Assembly: GCA_033032865.1 (NCBI GenBank)
Contig: JAWHQI010000276.1
Location: 1-64,000 of the forward strand
Direction of reading: 5' to 3'
DNA: 64,000 nucleotides
DNA from: Dactylorhiza incarnata
Lineage: Eukaryota; Streptophyta; Magnoliopsida; Asparagales; Orchidaceae
Positions 1-10,614 of this stretch are shown here, piece after piece (the first letter of the stretch is position 1; every line of letters begins with the position of its first letter). A program made the position numbers and the translations under genes. The notes below the pieces were generated by a model that saw nothing but the letters and a program-made list of their open reading frames with translations, had not been told where the DNA came from and did no database searches.

Positions 1-19
1 CCCCCCCCCCCCCCCCCCC
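1..19. repeat. C19 homopolymer in E1 gag
   Basis: Nineteen consecutive C. On the coding minus strand it is a G run inside gag that would encode glycine. It may be a slippage product or an assembly artefact. Confidence 0.9.
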
Positions 20-498
20 GCTGCCTTGCCTCAGGCTCTCTTAGTTTGGCCAACCTTCTTGTGAACTCCGGGTTGGCCTCCTCACTCTCAACTTCTTCCG
101 CCACCCTTTCCATCAACTCATCAAAAGACAATAGGAGCTCTCCTCTTGAGGTCCATCTTGAAGAATCCCCCGCAGCCCCATGATGATAGCGAGTTGAAGG
201 GTGTAGCCTGGCACCTCTTGGGTGAGGAGAACCTCTTCATGGAACCGGTCAACATAGTGAGCCAGTGACTCCCCTGACTCTTGCTTGATCTTGAAAAGTG
301 CTTCGACATCTTCTTCCTCTTCCTTGACGTTGAGAAGCATAGCATGAAAACTCGGCGCAAGTCTTCGAAGGCATAGATGGATCCCGCAGGGAGTTGGTGG
401 AACCATTCTCTATCCTTCTCCTTTAGAGTTGTCGCGAAGAGTCGACACTTGAATGCGTCTGACATGGGCCTGATGGAGACCATGTACTCAAACCACTG

Positions 499-503
499 CA
501 GGT
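499..503. other. Target-site duplication of D1, left copy
   Basis: caggt directly precedes the D1 LTR end at 504. The partner is catgt at 13881-13885, with one mismatch. The E1 gag frame resumes across this duplicated site. Confidence 0.7.
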
Positions 504-717
504 TGTAACACCCTCCCAGTACAAATAATATAACAGTAGGTCCGTACGGGACCCCACGCCATACTATACACACTAGATAAGCATTATAAGGTGATAAACA
601 GAAAAGAACAACAACTTCACGAGAGTATAAAAAACGTAAGCGGAAGCATTTGGATTAAACATCTTTTAGAATTGTCCACTATCCCAGAAATGAAACAAAT
701 AGAGTTACGGTCTGAAC

Positions 718-900
718 TCCTTTCAATTGGTATCAAAGTAGGTTGATTCTATCAATCACCCTCATCAGAGGATATCAATTGTCCCTTTCAATTGGTATCA
801 GAGGAGGCTGATTTTTCTTTTTCAATTTCTTGCACCTGATACTCAATTGAACCCCTTTCAATTGGAATCAAAGGAAGTTGATTTTTCACACAGGCTAACA
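718..900 (+). repeat. Triplicated primer-binding-site block
   Basis: Three copies of a cctttcaattggtatca-like block begin near 718, 781 and 852. Copia PBSs pair with the 3' end of initiator methionine tRNA (TGGTATCAGAG). The second copy is the best match (tggtatcagagg); the others carry one or two changes. Confidence 0.65.
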
Positions 901-961
901 CCTGAAATCACAAAGATCACCTTAGTTCTTATTTTGTTTTGTTGTAAAAAGGTTTTTCCAA

Positions 962-1742
962 ATGACACTATCAGATTTTTCTATTTCAGATCCACCTTTT
1001 TGTAATTTGGATAGTTTTGATTTATGGCAAATTAGAATTAAGTTATATATGAATGCCATAGATGAAAGTATTTACAAATCTGTTTTGACAGGAACTTCAT
1101 CTTCTCTTCTTCAACAGATGATCAAGAAAAATTGATCAGTGTTGATGCCATAGCCATGGAAATATTGGCTAAATCAATGTCTGATGACATTCTTCTTAAA
1201 GTGTCTGATTGCACTTCAGCAAAGAGCATTTGGAACTCCCTCTCCAGGATGGTAAATAAATCCATTCCTACTTCTTTCTCTAACATCATTTTGATTCAGA
1301 ACCATCAGTTACTCTAACTGAAGAAGAAAACAAGGAAGAACAAAAAGCCAAAGCTTTCTGCATGTTGGCTATATATGGTTCAGATTACATATCAGATTTA
1401 ATAAATTCAGAATCTGAACAAGAAAAGGTAAAGAGGTAACAGCATTTCCTAACTTCACCTATGAAAATTTCAGATCTGTTTTCACATCACCTTGTGCAGG
1501 TATAAAAATTTCTGAAAACAGAATCAGTAAAAAGCTAATAATAAACAAATTAATTTCTGTTAAAATTAAAGAAGATTTTAAAATAACAGCAGAACAATTT
1601 ATTTGTTTAGAAAATAAGTTAATTAAGGCTGATAACTTTAAACAGAATTTTAAAGAAAAAGAAATTTCTTATGTGCAGCAAAATAAAAATAAACTTTCAA
1701 AATTGTACTTTAATGAGATAAAAGGCCAAAATATTTATCTAT
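962..1742 (+). pseudogene. Sirevirus-like gag remnant
   Basis: ATG at 962 opens a frame reading LDSFDLWQIRIKLYMNAI, a typical copia gag (UBN2-type) N-terminus, and runs to a stop near 1133. An adjacent frame continues with SAKSIWNSLSRMV, also typical of this gag family, then EEENKEEQKAKAFCML and a lysine-rich tail that fades near 1742. At least two frameshifts. No zinc knuckle and no protease follow. It would have formed the particle of a Sirevirus-like element. Confidence 0.6.
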
Positions 1743-2152
1743 AAGGCGAATTTTAAAACTTTTAATATTTTTACTTAAATTAAATTAAATAGCAGTTTTA
1801 AGTTTCTTTGAATTTTCTATCTCAAAAACAAGTCAGATAGACTTCATCTTCTTACAGATTTTTTTCTCCAAAATCAGTTTGAGCATTCTACTCAAGTAGC
1901 ATGGATCAGAAATGATCAGAGCTCTGAGTGTGAGTCTCTTCTGATTAAGGGGATTTTATAGAAAGAAGCTATCAGATATTGTCTTTCTAATTATAAAAAT
2001 TCTTAGAATCTGTTAACAGCTAGCAATTCATTTCATTTAAATTCCTATTTTAATCCAGATTTAGGAAATCAAAAATTGCTCAGTTATAAAAGAAAATTTA
2101 AAAATAATCTCTGCCACTTAAGCTTTTAAAGACTTTTATGCTTATGAATCCT
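1743..2152 (+). other. AT-rich copia internal sequence without a readable gene
   Basis: All frames are riddled with stops. It joins the gag remnant to the PPT block and is presumably what is left of the deleted pol region. Confidence 0.4.
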
Positions 2153-2240
2153 AAACCAAATAGGGGAGATTATTAGAACCTAGTTTATTTGGATTAGGAT
2201 CCCAACTCAAATAGGGGGAGATTGTTGGAACCTAGTTTTG
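2153..2240 (+). other. Duplicated polypurine tract and 3' LTR start
   Basis: Two successive blocks, caaataggggagatta followed by ttagaacc and caaatagggggagattg followed by ttggaacc, each then running into a gga-tta/ggatcc stretch. The PPT primes plus-strand DNA synthesis. Multiple PPTs are a known Sirevirus trait. Confidence 0.65.
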
Positions 2241-2976
2241 ATTTGAGTTAGGATCCACCTTTAGTGTCTAAATTTATATCATAATATATCCTATAACTTA
2301 GATAAATATCATTAAGAAAGAAAGATAAAATATACATATATTTTACAAGACCACTCCTCTTCAAATCTAGTGGCGAAGGTTTGAATTCAACCACCCAAGC
2401 AAGGGGCTTTCGTTAGGCTCTCAAAAGGCACCTACAACTCAAGTCCCGCAACACAATAGACGATCTCATGGAGACATTCTCCGGCACGCATTCTAGCTTA
2501 ACCTAAATGCAACGTCGCAATCCAAGCATCACCGATCCGGGCTCGCGGCCATGAATAGGCTTCACACAAAATGCCTAAATCCACACGACTATCGAATGAC
2601 TAAATGCAATATGCTGAGGATGGACACCATCGACCCGGAGTTCCGAAGAACTGGAGGAAATCCTACACTTCACCCATTTGGTGAAAGAGATTCCCCATGC
2701 AAGCATAGAAAAAGGAATGAGAGGACAAAACACGTCTTAAGATCGGGAGGAAGGATTGTTACCCTTGGAGCTTTCTTCTTTGCCATAGATCTGGGATTTC
2801 ACTCGGATAGAAAGAACCACAATGGGCTTGCTCTTTCCAGATCTGAAAACGGCTCGTGATTCGGAGCTCCGAAGCTCCGGCATGGCAAAAACGTCTCCTT
2901 CTTCCTCGCTGTCGCAGTTTTCCTCGGCTCCCGTCTTTTTCACGCTGGAAGAGAATAAGACTTAAGATAAAGAGGA

Positions 2977-2984
2977 TATATATA
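2977..2984 (-). promoter_or_regulatory. TATA box of D1 3' LTR
   Basis: TATATATA, conserved in all three D1 LTR copies, on the downstream side of the palindrome arrays when read on the minus strand. Confidence 0.5.
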
Positions 2985-3103
2985 TACCCTCTGGACAACC
3001 CTAAGATAAACCAGAAATAAATCCCAGCCCATGGATTTAAAGCCCTGGATTTGACGAACACGATCAAGAAGTCACAGGTCTGTTAATTCGCCAAATCTCT
3101 GAT

Positions 3104-3535
3104 TCTGTCTGCGTTCGACGAATAGCTTTAAGTCTGCGTTCGATTAATGGCAGTAAAGCTGCGTTGGACGAATGCTAAAAAGCCTGCGTTCAACAAACGG
3201 CTAATTAACCTGCGTTCGACGAACGACTGTTAAACCTACGTTCGACGAACGATTGCCTGGTTCGGCGAACCGTGCGCTGGATTCGCCGAACGACTGCTAA
3301 GCCTGCATTCGACGAACGGCTGCTAAACCTGCATTCGACGAATGTCTTCCTGAGTTCAACGAACGGCGGGCTGCGTTCGAAGAACGGCTGCTATGCCTGC
3401 GTTCGACGAACGACTGCCTGCGTTCGACGAACGGCTGCCTGCGTTCGACGAATGGCTGCTAAGCTTGCGTTCGACGAACGGCTGCCTGTGTTCGACGAAC
3501 GACGGGCTGCATTCGACGAACGGCTGCTTGAAGGC
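3104..3535. repeat. GTTCGACGAAC near-palindrome array, D1 3' LTR
   Basis: About 18 units counted by eye, each 20-27 bp and built on cctgcgttcgacgaacggct with variants. The core GTTCG-A-CGAAC is a palindrome around one central base. It lies in U3, upstream of the TATA box on the minus strand. Confidence 0.9.
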
Positions 3536-3545
3536 ATTTCTTATT

Positions 3546-3860
3546 TCTCGAGAACCGGCACTGCCTGCCCTTAAGATTTCTCGAGAAGCTTAAACGTTAG
3601 CCTTTTAAACTCTTGGGAAGTATAACTTCTGCATTAAATTTTCTTCCGAGAAGTAAACTCCTGCCACTTAATTTCTCGAGAAGTATATTCTTGCCCAATT
3701 AATTTCTCGAGAAGTTTATTCCTGACTACTTGATTTCTCGAGAAATCAATCCTCTTCTAATTAAATTTCGAGAAGTATATTCCTGCCCATATGATTTCCT
3801 GACTATTTGATTTCTCGAGAAATCAGTCCTCCTACCCTTATGATTTCTCGAGAAATGCAT
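3546..3860. repeat. TTCTCGAGAA palindrome array, D1 3' LTR
   Basis: Seven exact copies of the 10-bp palindrome TTCTCGAGAA plus degenerate ones, spaced about 25-50 bp. It occupies the first 300 bp of U3 on the minus strand. Confidence 0.88.
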
Positions 3861-4540
3861 TTCCGGAATTTGGGGTGTTACAAATCTCCCCTCCTTTAAG
3901 GAATTTCGTCCCGAAATTATGAAAGCAGCAGCAACAGAAATAAAATATACCTGAGAGAAGAAGCTCGGGGTACTCCGCAAGCATTGTTTGCTCTCCTTCC
4001 CAAGAGAGTTCCTCTCTTCCGCAATTATTCCAACGGACCTTGACCATCCGAATGGATTTGTTCCGCAACTGCTTTACTTCTGTGTCTTCGATGCGAATGG
4101 GCTTGACTTCCGTCGTTATCCCACCATCTACTGAGACTTCACTGACCGGAACAACAAGACTTCTCTCTTTGATAGCCTTCCGCAACACAGAGATATGAAA
4201 TACATCATGCAGCCCGCTCAGCTCCGAAGATAGAGCAAGCCGGTAGGCAGCTTCACCAATGCGCTCCAAGATCTCAAACGGTCGTAAGTACCTCAGACTT
4301 AGCTTTTTCAAGCGTCGGATCCTCGATACTCCTATTGAACGGTTTGATCTTCAGGTAAACCCAATCACCAACGGCGAACTCGACGTTCCAGTGATTTGCA
4401 TTGTAGTAATTTGCCTGCCTATCCTGGGCAATGAGCAACCGCTCTCGTATTGCTCGGATTGATGTATTTGCTTCATCCACGTCCTTGCATTTCAACAACT
4501 TCGTGTTGCCCGTTTCAGCCCAAGCCACGGTGTACGACAT
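3838..4540 (-). pseudogene. D1 integrase C-terminus and chromodomain, frameshifted
   Basis: Two overlapping minus-strand frames. The first (4540-4274) reads NYYNANHWNVEFAVGDWVYLK, the post-catalytic GPY/F-type region of chromovirus integrase. The second (4311-3838) reads LRYLRPFEILERIGEAAYRL, then a chromodomain: IRIEDTEVKQLRNKSIRMVK followed by VRWNNCGREELSWEGE. In chromoviruses this domain is thought to steer integration to marked chromatin. A frameshift lies between 4274 and 4311. The open frame runs through the PPT into the LTR before stopping at 3838, so the original stop has probably been lost. Confidence 0.85.
3883..3897 (-). other. D1 polypurine tract
   Basis: On the minus strand AAAGGAGGGGAGATT directly precedes the 3' LTR start TGTAACACCCC. 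Confidence 0.75.
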
Positions 4541-5352
4541 TTTCTACCATAAAGAGCCTCGAAAGGTACCATCATTATACTAGCTTGGTAGCTGTTGTTG
4601 TAGGCAAACTCAATCCAATAGAGATGATCTGCCCATTTCTTTCTGAAGTCCAGGGCGCACATCCTTAGCATGTCTTCCATCGTCCTATTGGTCCTTTCGG
4701 TCTGTCCATCCATTTGCGGGTGGAAGGCCGTGCTAAATTTTAGCTTGGTACCCAATAATTGATGAATCAGCCTCCAATCGTTTGATGTGAACCGCCCATC
4801 ATGATCGCTCATGATGCTACGGGGAACCCCGTGCAACCACACGATATTATCAACGTATAACTTTGCTAGCTTTTCCACGGAGTCGTCTTTCCGGTTCGGA
4901 ATAAATTGCAAAACTTTCGTCAATCGATCTACGATCACCCAGATGGCGTCGTTTCCATGTTGTGATTTCGGCAATCCGTGCACGAAATCCATTGAAATAT
5001 CGTCAAACTTCCATTCCGGGATCGGTAAAGACTTTAGAAACCCACCAGGTCTTTGACATTCAGCCTTCACCAACGCGCAAGTGTGACACTTGGCCACGTA
5101 GAGTGCAATGACCTTCTTCATTCCTGGCCACCAAAAGAGCTTCTTCATATCCATGTACATCTTTGTGCTCCCAGGGTGGATCGAGTACTTGGTATAGTGA
5201 GCCTCAAACATCAATTCCGCCCGCAATGTACCAACATTTGGGGACGCACAATCTGCCATTTTTCCACATAAGATCATCTTCGCAGGAGAAATCAGTGTTT
5301 GACCCATCCACGGTCTCACTTTATATCGCTTCATGCTCGAATCCAGCTCCAA
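4492..5352 (-). pseudogene. D1 integrase core
   Basis: The minus frame carries the zinc-binding HHCC region (HYTKYSIHPG ... KCHTCALVKAEC) and the DDE core: first Asp in FDDISMDFVHGLP, second in MSDHDGRF, Glu in QTERTNRTMEDM. It then continues with YNNSYQASI and PFEALYGRKCRTP as in Tekay/Del elements. The enzyme inserts the cDNA into host DNA. The catalytic triad is present, but the frame is out of register with the RNase H upstream and the chromodomain downstream. Confidence 0.88.
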
Positions 5353-5617
5353 AGTCTGTCGACACTCGGTCGGCCAGGTCGTATTGAACCTCCGTCCAGT
5401 TCAAACATGCTGAAGGAGACGCTCTTCTATGGACACAAATGATCTCCAAGGCTTCTAGCTCCCGGATTAGACGCTCAAGATGCATCAAAAATCCAGTTTG
5501 CCTGTGCAGGAGCCCGATGACTCAACGCGTTCGCAACCACATTTCCTTTCCCAGGAGTGTATCGAATGTCGAAGGTGTAGTCCCCAAGGAACTCCATCCA
5601 CCTCATTTGTCGCATAT

Positions 5618-5875
5618 TCAACTCCTCCTGATCAAGCAGGTACATAGGATTTTGTGGTCCGTAATGATGTCGATCTTCATGCCATACAAGTAGTGCCTCG
5701 AAAGTTTAAGAGCAAATACCCCGGCCGCTAGCTCCAAATCATGGACCGGGTAGTTCCTCTCATGTACCTTTAACTGACGGGAGTCATAGGCAATTACATT
5801 TCCGAACTGCACTAGAACGCAACCCAAAGCCACTCCCCGAGGCGTCGCTATATATTTCGTAACCTTCTGTTCCAC
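5618..5875 (-). pseudogene. D1 RNase H fragment
   Basis: The minus frame contains [38 protein letters not shown] and [10 protein letters not shown], the conserved Ty3/gypsy RNase H blocks. The domain begins in the RT frame ([10 protein letters not shown] near 5800) and switches frame near 5790-5830, so it is broken in the middle. It ends early near 5618. Confidence 0.8.
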
Positions 5876-6680
5876 ATGGCGAGCATAGAATCAGCGTCGT
5901 GGTCAGACGGCTCTTCAGTTCCTCAAAAGATCGTGCGCGGGGCGACCAAACGAACTTATGATCTTTCCTAGTCAGTTTAGTGAGAGGATGAAGTGCAATC
6001 CTCGAGAAAACTTCCACAAAGCGCCTATAATAGCTGGCAAGTCCTAAGAAACTTCGGACTTCCGCTACATTTTTCAACACAGACCATGCTTGGAACGCCT
6101 CTATCTTCGAAGGATCGACTGCTATTCCTTCTCCACTAACAACATGACCCAGGAATGCTACGGACGATAGCCAAAACTCATACTTGGAGAACTTGGCATA
6201 TAGCTGATTCCTCCTCAAGCTGCTCAAAACTGCGCGCAGATGCTCTGCATGCTCCTCTTCCAACTGAGAGTATACCAAAATATCGTCGATGAAGACGATC
6301 ACAAATTGATCCAAATACTCTCGGAACATTCTGTTCATTAAGTCCATGAATACTGAGGGTGCATTAGACAGACCGAACGGCATAACCATGAACTCATAAT
6401 GCCCAAAGCGGGTACTGAATGCTGTCTTTGGGATGTCACACTCCCGAATACGAAGCTGATAGTAGCCGGACCTTAAGTCTAGCTTAGAGTATACCGTCGA
6501 CCCAACCAGTTGGTCGAATAAGTTGCCGATTCTTGGAATCGGATAACAGTTCTTCTCCGTCAGCTTATTCAGCTCTCGATAGTCAATACATAGACGTAAG
6601 CTCCCGTCCTTCTTTTCACAAAGAGGATCGGTGCACTCCAAGGTGAAGAACTTGGACGTACATAGCCTTGCTCTAGTAGC
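5784..6680 (-). pseudogene. D1 reverse transcriptase
   Basis: A well-preserved RT in one minus frame of about 285 codons: [54 protein letters not shown] and the catalytic [11 protein letters not shown], then [20 protein letters not shown] and [13 protein letters not shown]. It copies the element RNA to cDNA in the particle. The catalytic Asp pair is intact. The N-terminal edge is broken near 6641: the normal (V)SPWGAPVLF block is out of frame. Confidence 0.9.
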
Positions 6681-6732
6681 TCTTGCAACTGAACCTTCAG
6701 CTCTGCAATTCCTTTGGAGCTATTCGGTATGG

Positions 6733-7395
6733 TTAGCGTGCTACAGGCATGGCACCTGGCACCGGCTCAATATAGAAATCAATCTCTCGCTGAGGCGGAG
6801 CCCCAGGGAGTTCGTTAGGAAACACATCGGCATACTCCGCTACAACTGGGACATCACTTAAACTGCACTTTGGCTCCGAAGCCTCCAACAAAGTGAAGAA
6901 CAACTCCGCGCCCTTTCTCACTGCCTTAACCACATGGAGAGCAGACATCAGCATCTTGCTCGCTCCTCGCATACCCGCGAGCGTGGTTTCGTCTCCGATG
7001 TTCTTTCTCAGAGTGATCTCCTTTGAATTGCAATCAATGCATGCTCGCAGCTCGGAGAGCCAGTCCATGTTGAAGATCACGTCAAATTCAGCTAGCGGTA
7101 ATAACGATGCTTCCAAGTCTAAGTCTTGATTTCCAATCCGCACCTTCACATGACTCTTCCTATCCGCACACATGCGAGATCCATTGGGTAGCAGTACTTC
7201 CAATCTATCCTCTACTAAGGTAGACGACACTCCGATTCGCACCACGATGTCCTCAGACAAAAAGAGTGCGATGCACGCGTATCAAATAGAGCTCTCGCCG
7301 GATAATTGAAAATTAGAACGAAACCTAAATGCACACAAATCAAACATAAATTCGCACAACAGTATCAATCATAAATAGCTGTAAAAGCTAACTTT
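6733..7395 (-). pseudogene. D1 aspartic protease and RT linker, active site altered
   Basis: The minus strand near 7300-7265 reads ALFDTRASHSF where the family has DTGA(T/S)HSF: the active-site Gly codon is CGT (Arg) at 7275-7277. A one-base frame change in the following T run (about 7258-7265) moves the rest of the domain into the frame starting at 7260 (SEDIVVRIGV, FDVIFNMDWL). The linker to RT (YADVFPNELPGAPPQREIDF) follows. The protease would process Gag-Pol; this copy is doubly inactivated. Confidence 0.82.
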
Positions 7396-8580
7396 TAATT
7401 CATACCTGTGACGACATCAGTTTGTCGTATGGATTCTTGCTGGCCAAGCAAGTAAACTCTCGGCTGGGTCGGAATGTGCTGGAAAGCAGCAGACTCCGCA
7501 GCTTTACCCTTTTCCGCATGACCCGCAGCACGAGCATAGTCCATCGCTCGGTTCTCTGTCCTCAGGGGACCACTGCGACACACGCGTGCTTTGTGTCCCA
7601 CCTTTCCACAAGTGAAACATGTAATTGGACCACGTGCAGTCGTAGCTCCTGACACATTTGAGCGAGTTGGTTCCGCAGACTTGAACTTCCTTTTGTTCCT
7701 CCTGAACTCAGATTTAGATTGAGAGGTCGGCGCATGAAATTTAGGTTTCTTTGCCACGCCCTTTTCTTGCACTCTCTTCATGTCCAACTCCAGAGATCTG
7801 GCACTTTGCACCATCACATGGAAGCCAAACGTCATTGGGCATGTAAGGAGCAGCCTCAACTCACCCCGAAGACCTTCATAAAACTTGTTCGTCTTCATTT
7901 CCTCATCTTCCACCAAAAACCCCGCATAGCGGCCCAATCTAGTGAACTCGTGCAAGTACTCGTCCACCGAGCTATCGCCTTGAGTTAACTTCAAGAACTG
8001 GTTTTGCAACGCAATGCGTTGGTCAGAGGGAATATATCTCTGAAGAAACGACTGTAAGAACTCCGCCAAAGTGATCTCGGTAATATCCTTACCTTCAAAC
8101 TTATGCGCTTCCTGCTCGGCCCACCAAAGCTCTGCTTCTCCGTTAAGGACAAACGTTGCTAGAGTGACCATCATAGCCTCTTCCGTTGCTGTTGCCTTTA
8201 GAGTTTTTCTAACTGTTGACAGCCAGTCCTCCGCCTCCGTTGGGGATCCAGTCCCCGAGAAGGTTGAAGGATGGAAACTTAGAAAGTGCTGAAGTTGTTG
8301 ATCACGCGCTCGCGCAACAGCTACTCGCTCAACTCAACGTTCCACCCTTGGCTCCACCGCAGGTTCCACTGCAACCATTGTACAGGGATCTCCACCCTTG
8401 GTTCCACTGCAGGTTCCACTGTGGTACCTGCCACCGGGGCCACATCCAGAGTAGGCATGGCAGGCTGTGCAAGCCTTTGAGGTTGAGTGTTGATCATTGC
8501 TAAGACCGCTTCAGCGATTAACCTGATCATCTCAGCAGGAGGAGTGGTCGCTGGCACCTCAGCCGACGCACTACTTTCAG
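7395..8580 (-). pseudogene. D1 gag with zinc knuckle
   Basis: The main open piece, 8174-7395, holds the capsid core (GEAELWWAEQEAH, FLQSFLQRYIPSDQRIALQ, FTRLGRYAGFLVEDEEMKTN, RGELRLLL) and a CCHC knuckle, CFTCGKVGHKARVC. The N-terminal part near 8557-8321 is in another frame and ends in repeats of a 30-bp ggttccactgcaggttccac-like unit (8340-8440). The knuckle packages element RNA. The missing join between 8174 and 8321 makes it a pseudogene. Confidence 0.82.
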
Positions 8581-8822
8581 TGGTGTTACGGGGTCGAGAC
8601 TGCCCGCAGCACTCCTAGTCACCTATAATCGTGCAATACACAATTTAGTGACCGAAAACATAGCAAACAACAATCATGGAACGCTCAGGTTCCGCAAACA
8701 AGTATGTTTTTCCATTCCTAAGTGGACATTATTATTAATTTTTTGTCGTTTTAGGTGAATGCACATCCCGTGCACACAACCCCTTAAAGGAATTCGTCCC
8801 GAATTCACTAAACTACGGATCG

Positions 8823-8837
8823 ACGCCCTAAGTACGA
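8823..8837 (-). other. D1 primer-binding site
   Basis: The minus strand reads TTGGTATCGTACTTA immediately after the 5' LTR. It partly matches the complement of initiator Met tRNA (TGGTATCAGAG), as expected for chromoviruses, with mismatches after TGGTATC. Confidence 0.55.
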
Positions 8838-9280
8838 TACCAAATTATAACACCCTGCCAGTACAAATAATATAACAGTAGGTCCGACCGGGACCCCACG
8901 CCATACTATACAAACTAGCTAGGCATTATAAGGTGATAAACAGAAAAGAACAACAACTACATGAGAGTATAAGAAAACGTAAGCGGAAGCATTTGGATTA
9001 AACATCTCTTAGAATTGTCCACTATCATAGGAATGAAACAAATAGAGTTACGGCCTTAAGGCCTTACACTTAACAAATGTATAGAAACCCAAAACATACA
9101 TCGGCACGCATGCCGACAATACATGTAAAGCAGGAAAGAGGTTGGCCTTCAAGGGCCAACACAGCAAAAGGGCCACCTCCCGCTATTTCCCGCTAGGCTC
9201 ACCTGCACCTGCAACCAACATCCAATAAGAGGTAAACGAGGGTCAGCTATGAGCTGACCAAAAACTGCATACGATCCCAT

Positions 9281-9299
9281 CCCCCCCCCCCCCCCCCCC
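9281..9299. repeat. C19 homopolymer in D1 LTR
   Basis: Nineteen C followed by ggcc. The equivalent site in the outer LTR copy (about 11677-11685) has a much shorter C run. Confidence 0.9.
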
Positions 9300-10494
9300 G
9301 GCCATCTAGCCGGCTCTTGGGCGTGTCACCGCTAACCTGCAAGCAAGTCATACATGCAACATGTAATAATATAAAGAAAGTGCAAACTACACTACACAAG
9401 GTGAGGTTTCAAGCACAATCAATCTTCTAGGTTGAGCATCAAGTAAAAGGGAACCTAGGTATGCACATGATGTTGGTTGGGTTCACCCGAAGGTTCCCCA
9501 CAACCGCCAAAGCAACCACTTGAGGCTAACATAACATCAATTCATCACAAACACTCCACCCTAAGGACAAAGCCTTAGGTGGGGAAAAGAGCTTTTGGTC
9601 GGTCTAGGTAAGACACCTTCCACGACCTCTCCCATGATCACACGGCTTACATGAGGTATGGACCTCTCACCGATCTGCATGGAAATGGGTTCGGTTCAGC
9701 TTTGCCTGTGCTCTAACCGTCGCGATCTATCGCACGATGCGGGTACGGCTTCACCTCTGCCCATAAGGGTTTAGCACATCAAGTGCCCACATAATAAAGC
9801 TACGCATCTAATCCTTTCACACGGACTTAGATTTCGCAAATAACAACTAAGAAGGAGGTCCAAGACCACTCCTCTTCAAATCTAGTGGCGAAGGTTTGCA
9901 TTCTACCACCCAAGCAAGGGGCTTTCGTTAGGCTCTCAAAAGGCACATAAAACTCAAGTTTCGCAACACAATAGAAGATCTCACGGAGACATTCTCTGGC
10001 ACGCATTCTAGGCTTAACCTAAATGCAACGTCGCAATCCAAGCATCATCGATCCGGGCTCACGACCACGAATAGGCTTCATACAAAAAGCCTAAATCCGC
10101 ACGACTACCGAATTTCTAAATGCAATATGCCGGGGACGGACACAATCGACCCGGAGTTCGGAAGAACTGGAGGAAATCCTACACTTCACCCATTTGGTGA
10201 AAGGGATTCCTCATGCAAGCATAGAAAAAGGAATGAGAGGACAAAACACGTCCTAAGACCGGGAGGAAGGATCGTTACCCTTGGAGCTTTCTTCTTTGCC
10301 ATAGATCTGGGATTTCACTCGGATAGAAAGAACCGCAACGGGCTGCTCTTTCCATATCTGAAAACGACTCGCGATTCGGAGCTCCGAAGCTCCGTCAATG
10401 GCATAAAACGTCTCCTTCTTCCTCGCTGTCGCTGTTTTTCCTCGGCTCCCATCTTTTTCACGCTGGAAGAGAATAAGACTTAAGATAAAGAGGA

Positions 10495-10502
10495 TATATA
10501 TA
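10495..10502 (-). promoter_or_regulatory. TATA box, inner D1 5' LTR
   Basis: TATATATA in the same context as the other two LTR copies. On the minus strand it follows the GTTCGACGAAC array. Confidence 0.5.
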
Positions 10503-10614
10503 CCCCTCTGGACAACCCTAAGATAACCCAGAAATAAATCCCATCCCCTGGATTTAAAGCACTGTATTTGACCGCCAAGATCGAGAAGTCACGGGTTTGT
10601 TAATTCGCAAATCG

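Larger units (their letters stand above)
1..503 (-). pseudogene. E1 gag, capsid region, frameshifted
   Basis: The minus strand encodes a typical Ty3/gypsy retrotransposon Gag (capsid) segment. Near 503-340 it reads QWFEYMVS, FKCRLFATTL and REWFHQLPAGSI; after a frame change near 340-350 it continues with FKIKQESGESLAHYVDRFHE and IIMGLRG; a third frame is needed for the acidic stretch below about 120. Gag forms the virus-like particle of the element. The frame is broken at two or more places, so no intact capsid can be made. The coding frame resumes right of D1 at 13886, which supports D1 having inserted inside this gene. The segment ends in a C19 run at the window edge. Confidence 0.8.
711..2345 (+). 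mobile_element. Internally deleted Sirevirus-like Ty1/copia fragment
   Basis: Plus-strand remnant: three tandem PBS-like blocks, a broken gag, no recognisable pol, two tandem polypurine/LTR-start blocks and a stub of 3' LTR that starts TGTTGGAACC and breaks off at 2345 into D1 LTR. No 5' LTR and no target duplication is visible. It looks like a deletion derivative brought in by rearrangement or template switching rather than simple integration. Confidence 0.7.
504..3882 (-). repeat. D1 3' LTR, carrying a foreign copia fragment
   Basis: Bounded by tgtaacaccc (504) and ggggtgttaca (ending 3882). Left and right parts match the two right-hand LTR copies, but 711-2345 is unrelated Sirevirus-like sequence that replaces about 810 bp of LTR (equivalent to about 9052-9862 in the middle copy). 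Confidence 0.88.

Noticed and set aside
3104..3535. CRISPR-like array of regularly repeated near-palindromes
   Set aside because: Units are only 20-27 bp with no unique spacers of constant length, lie inside LTRs of a plant retrotransposon, and no cas genes exist.
3546..3860. TTCTCGAGAA as heat-shock elements
   Set aside because: The TTC and GAA halves are four bases apart, not the two-base spacing of nTTCnnGAAn.
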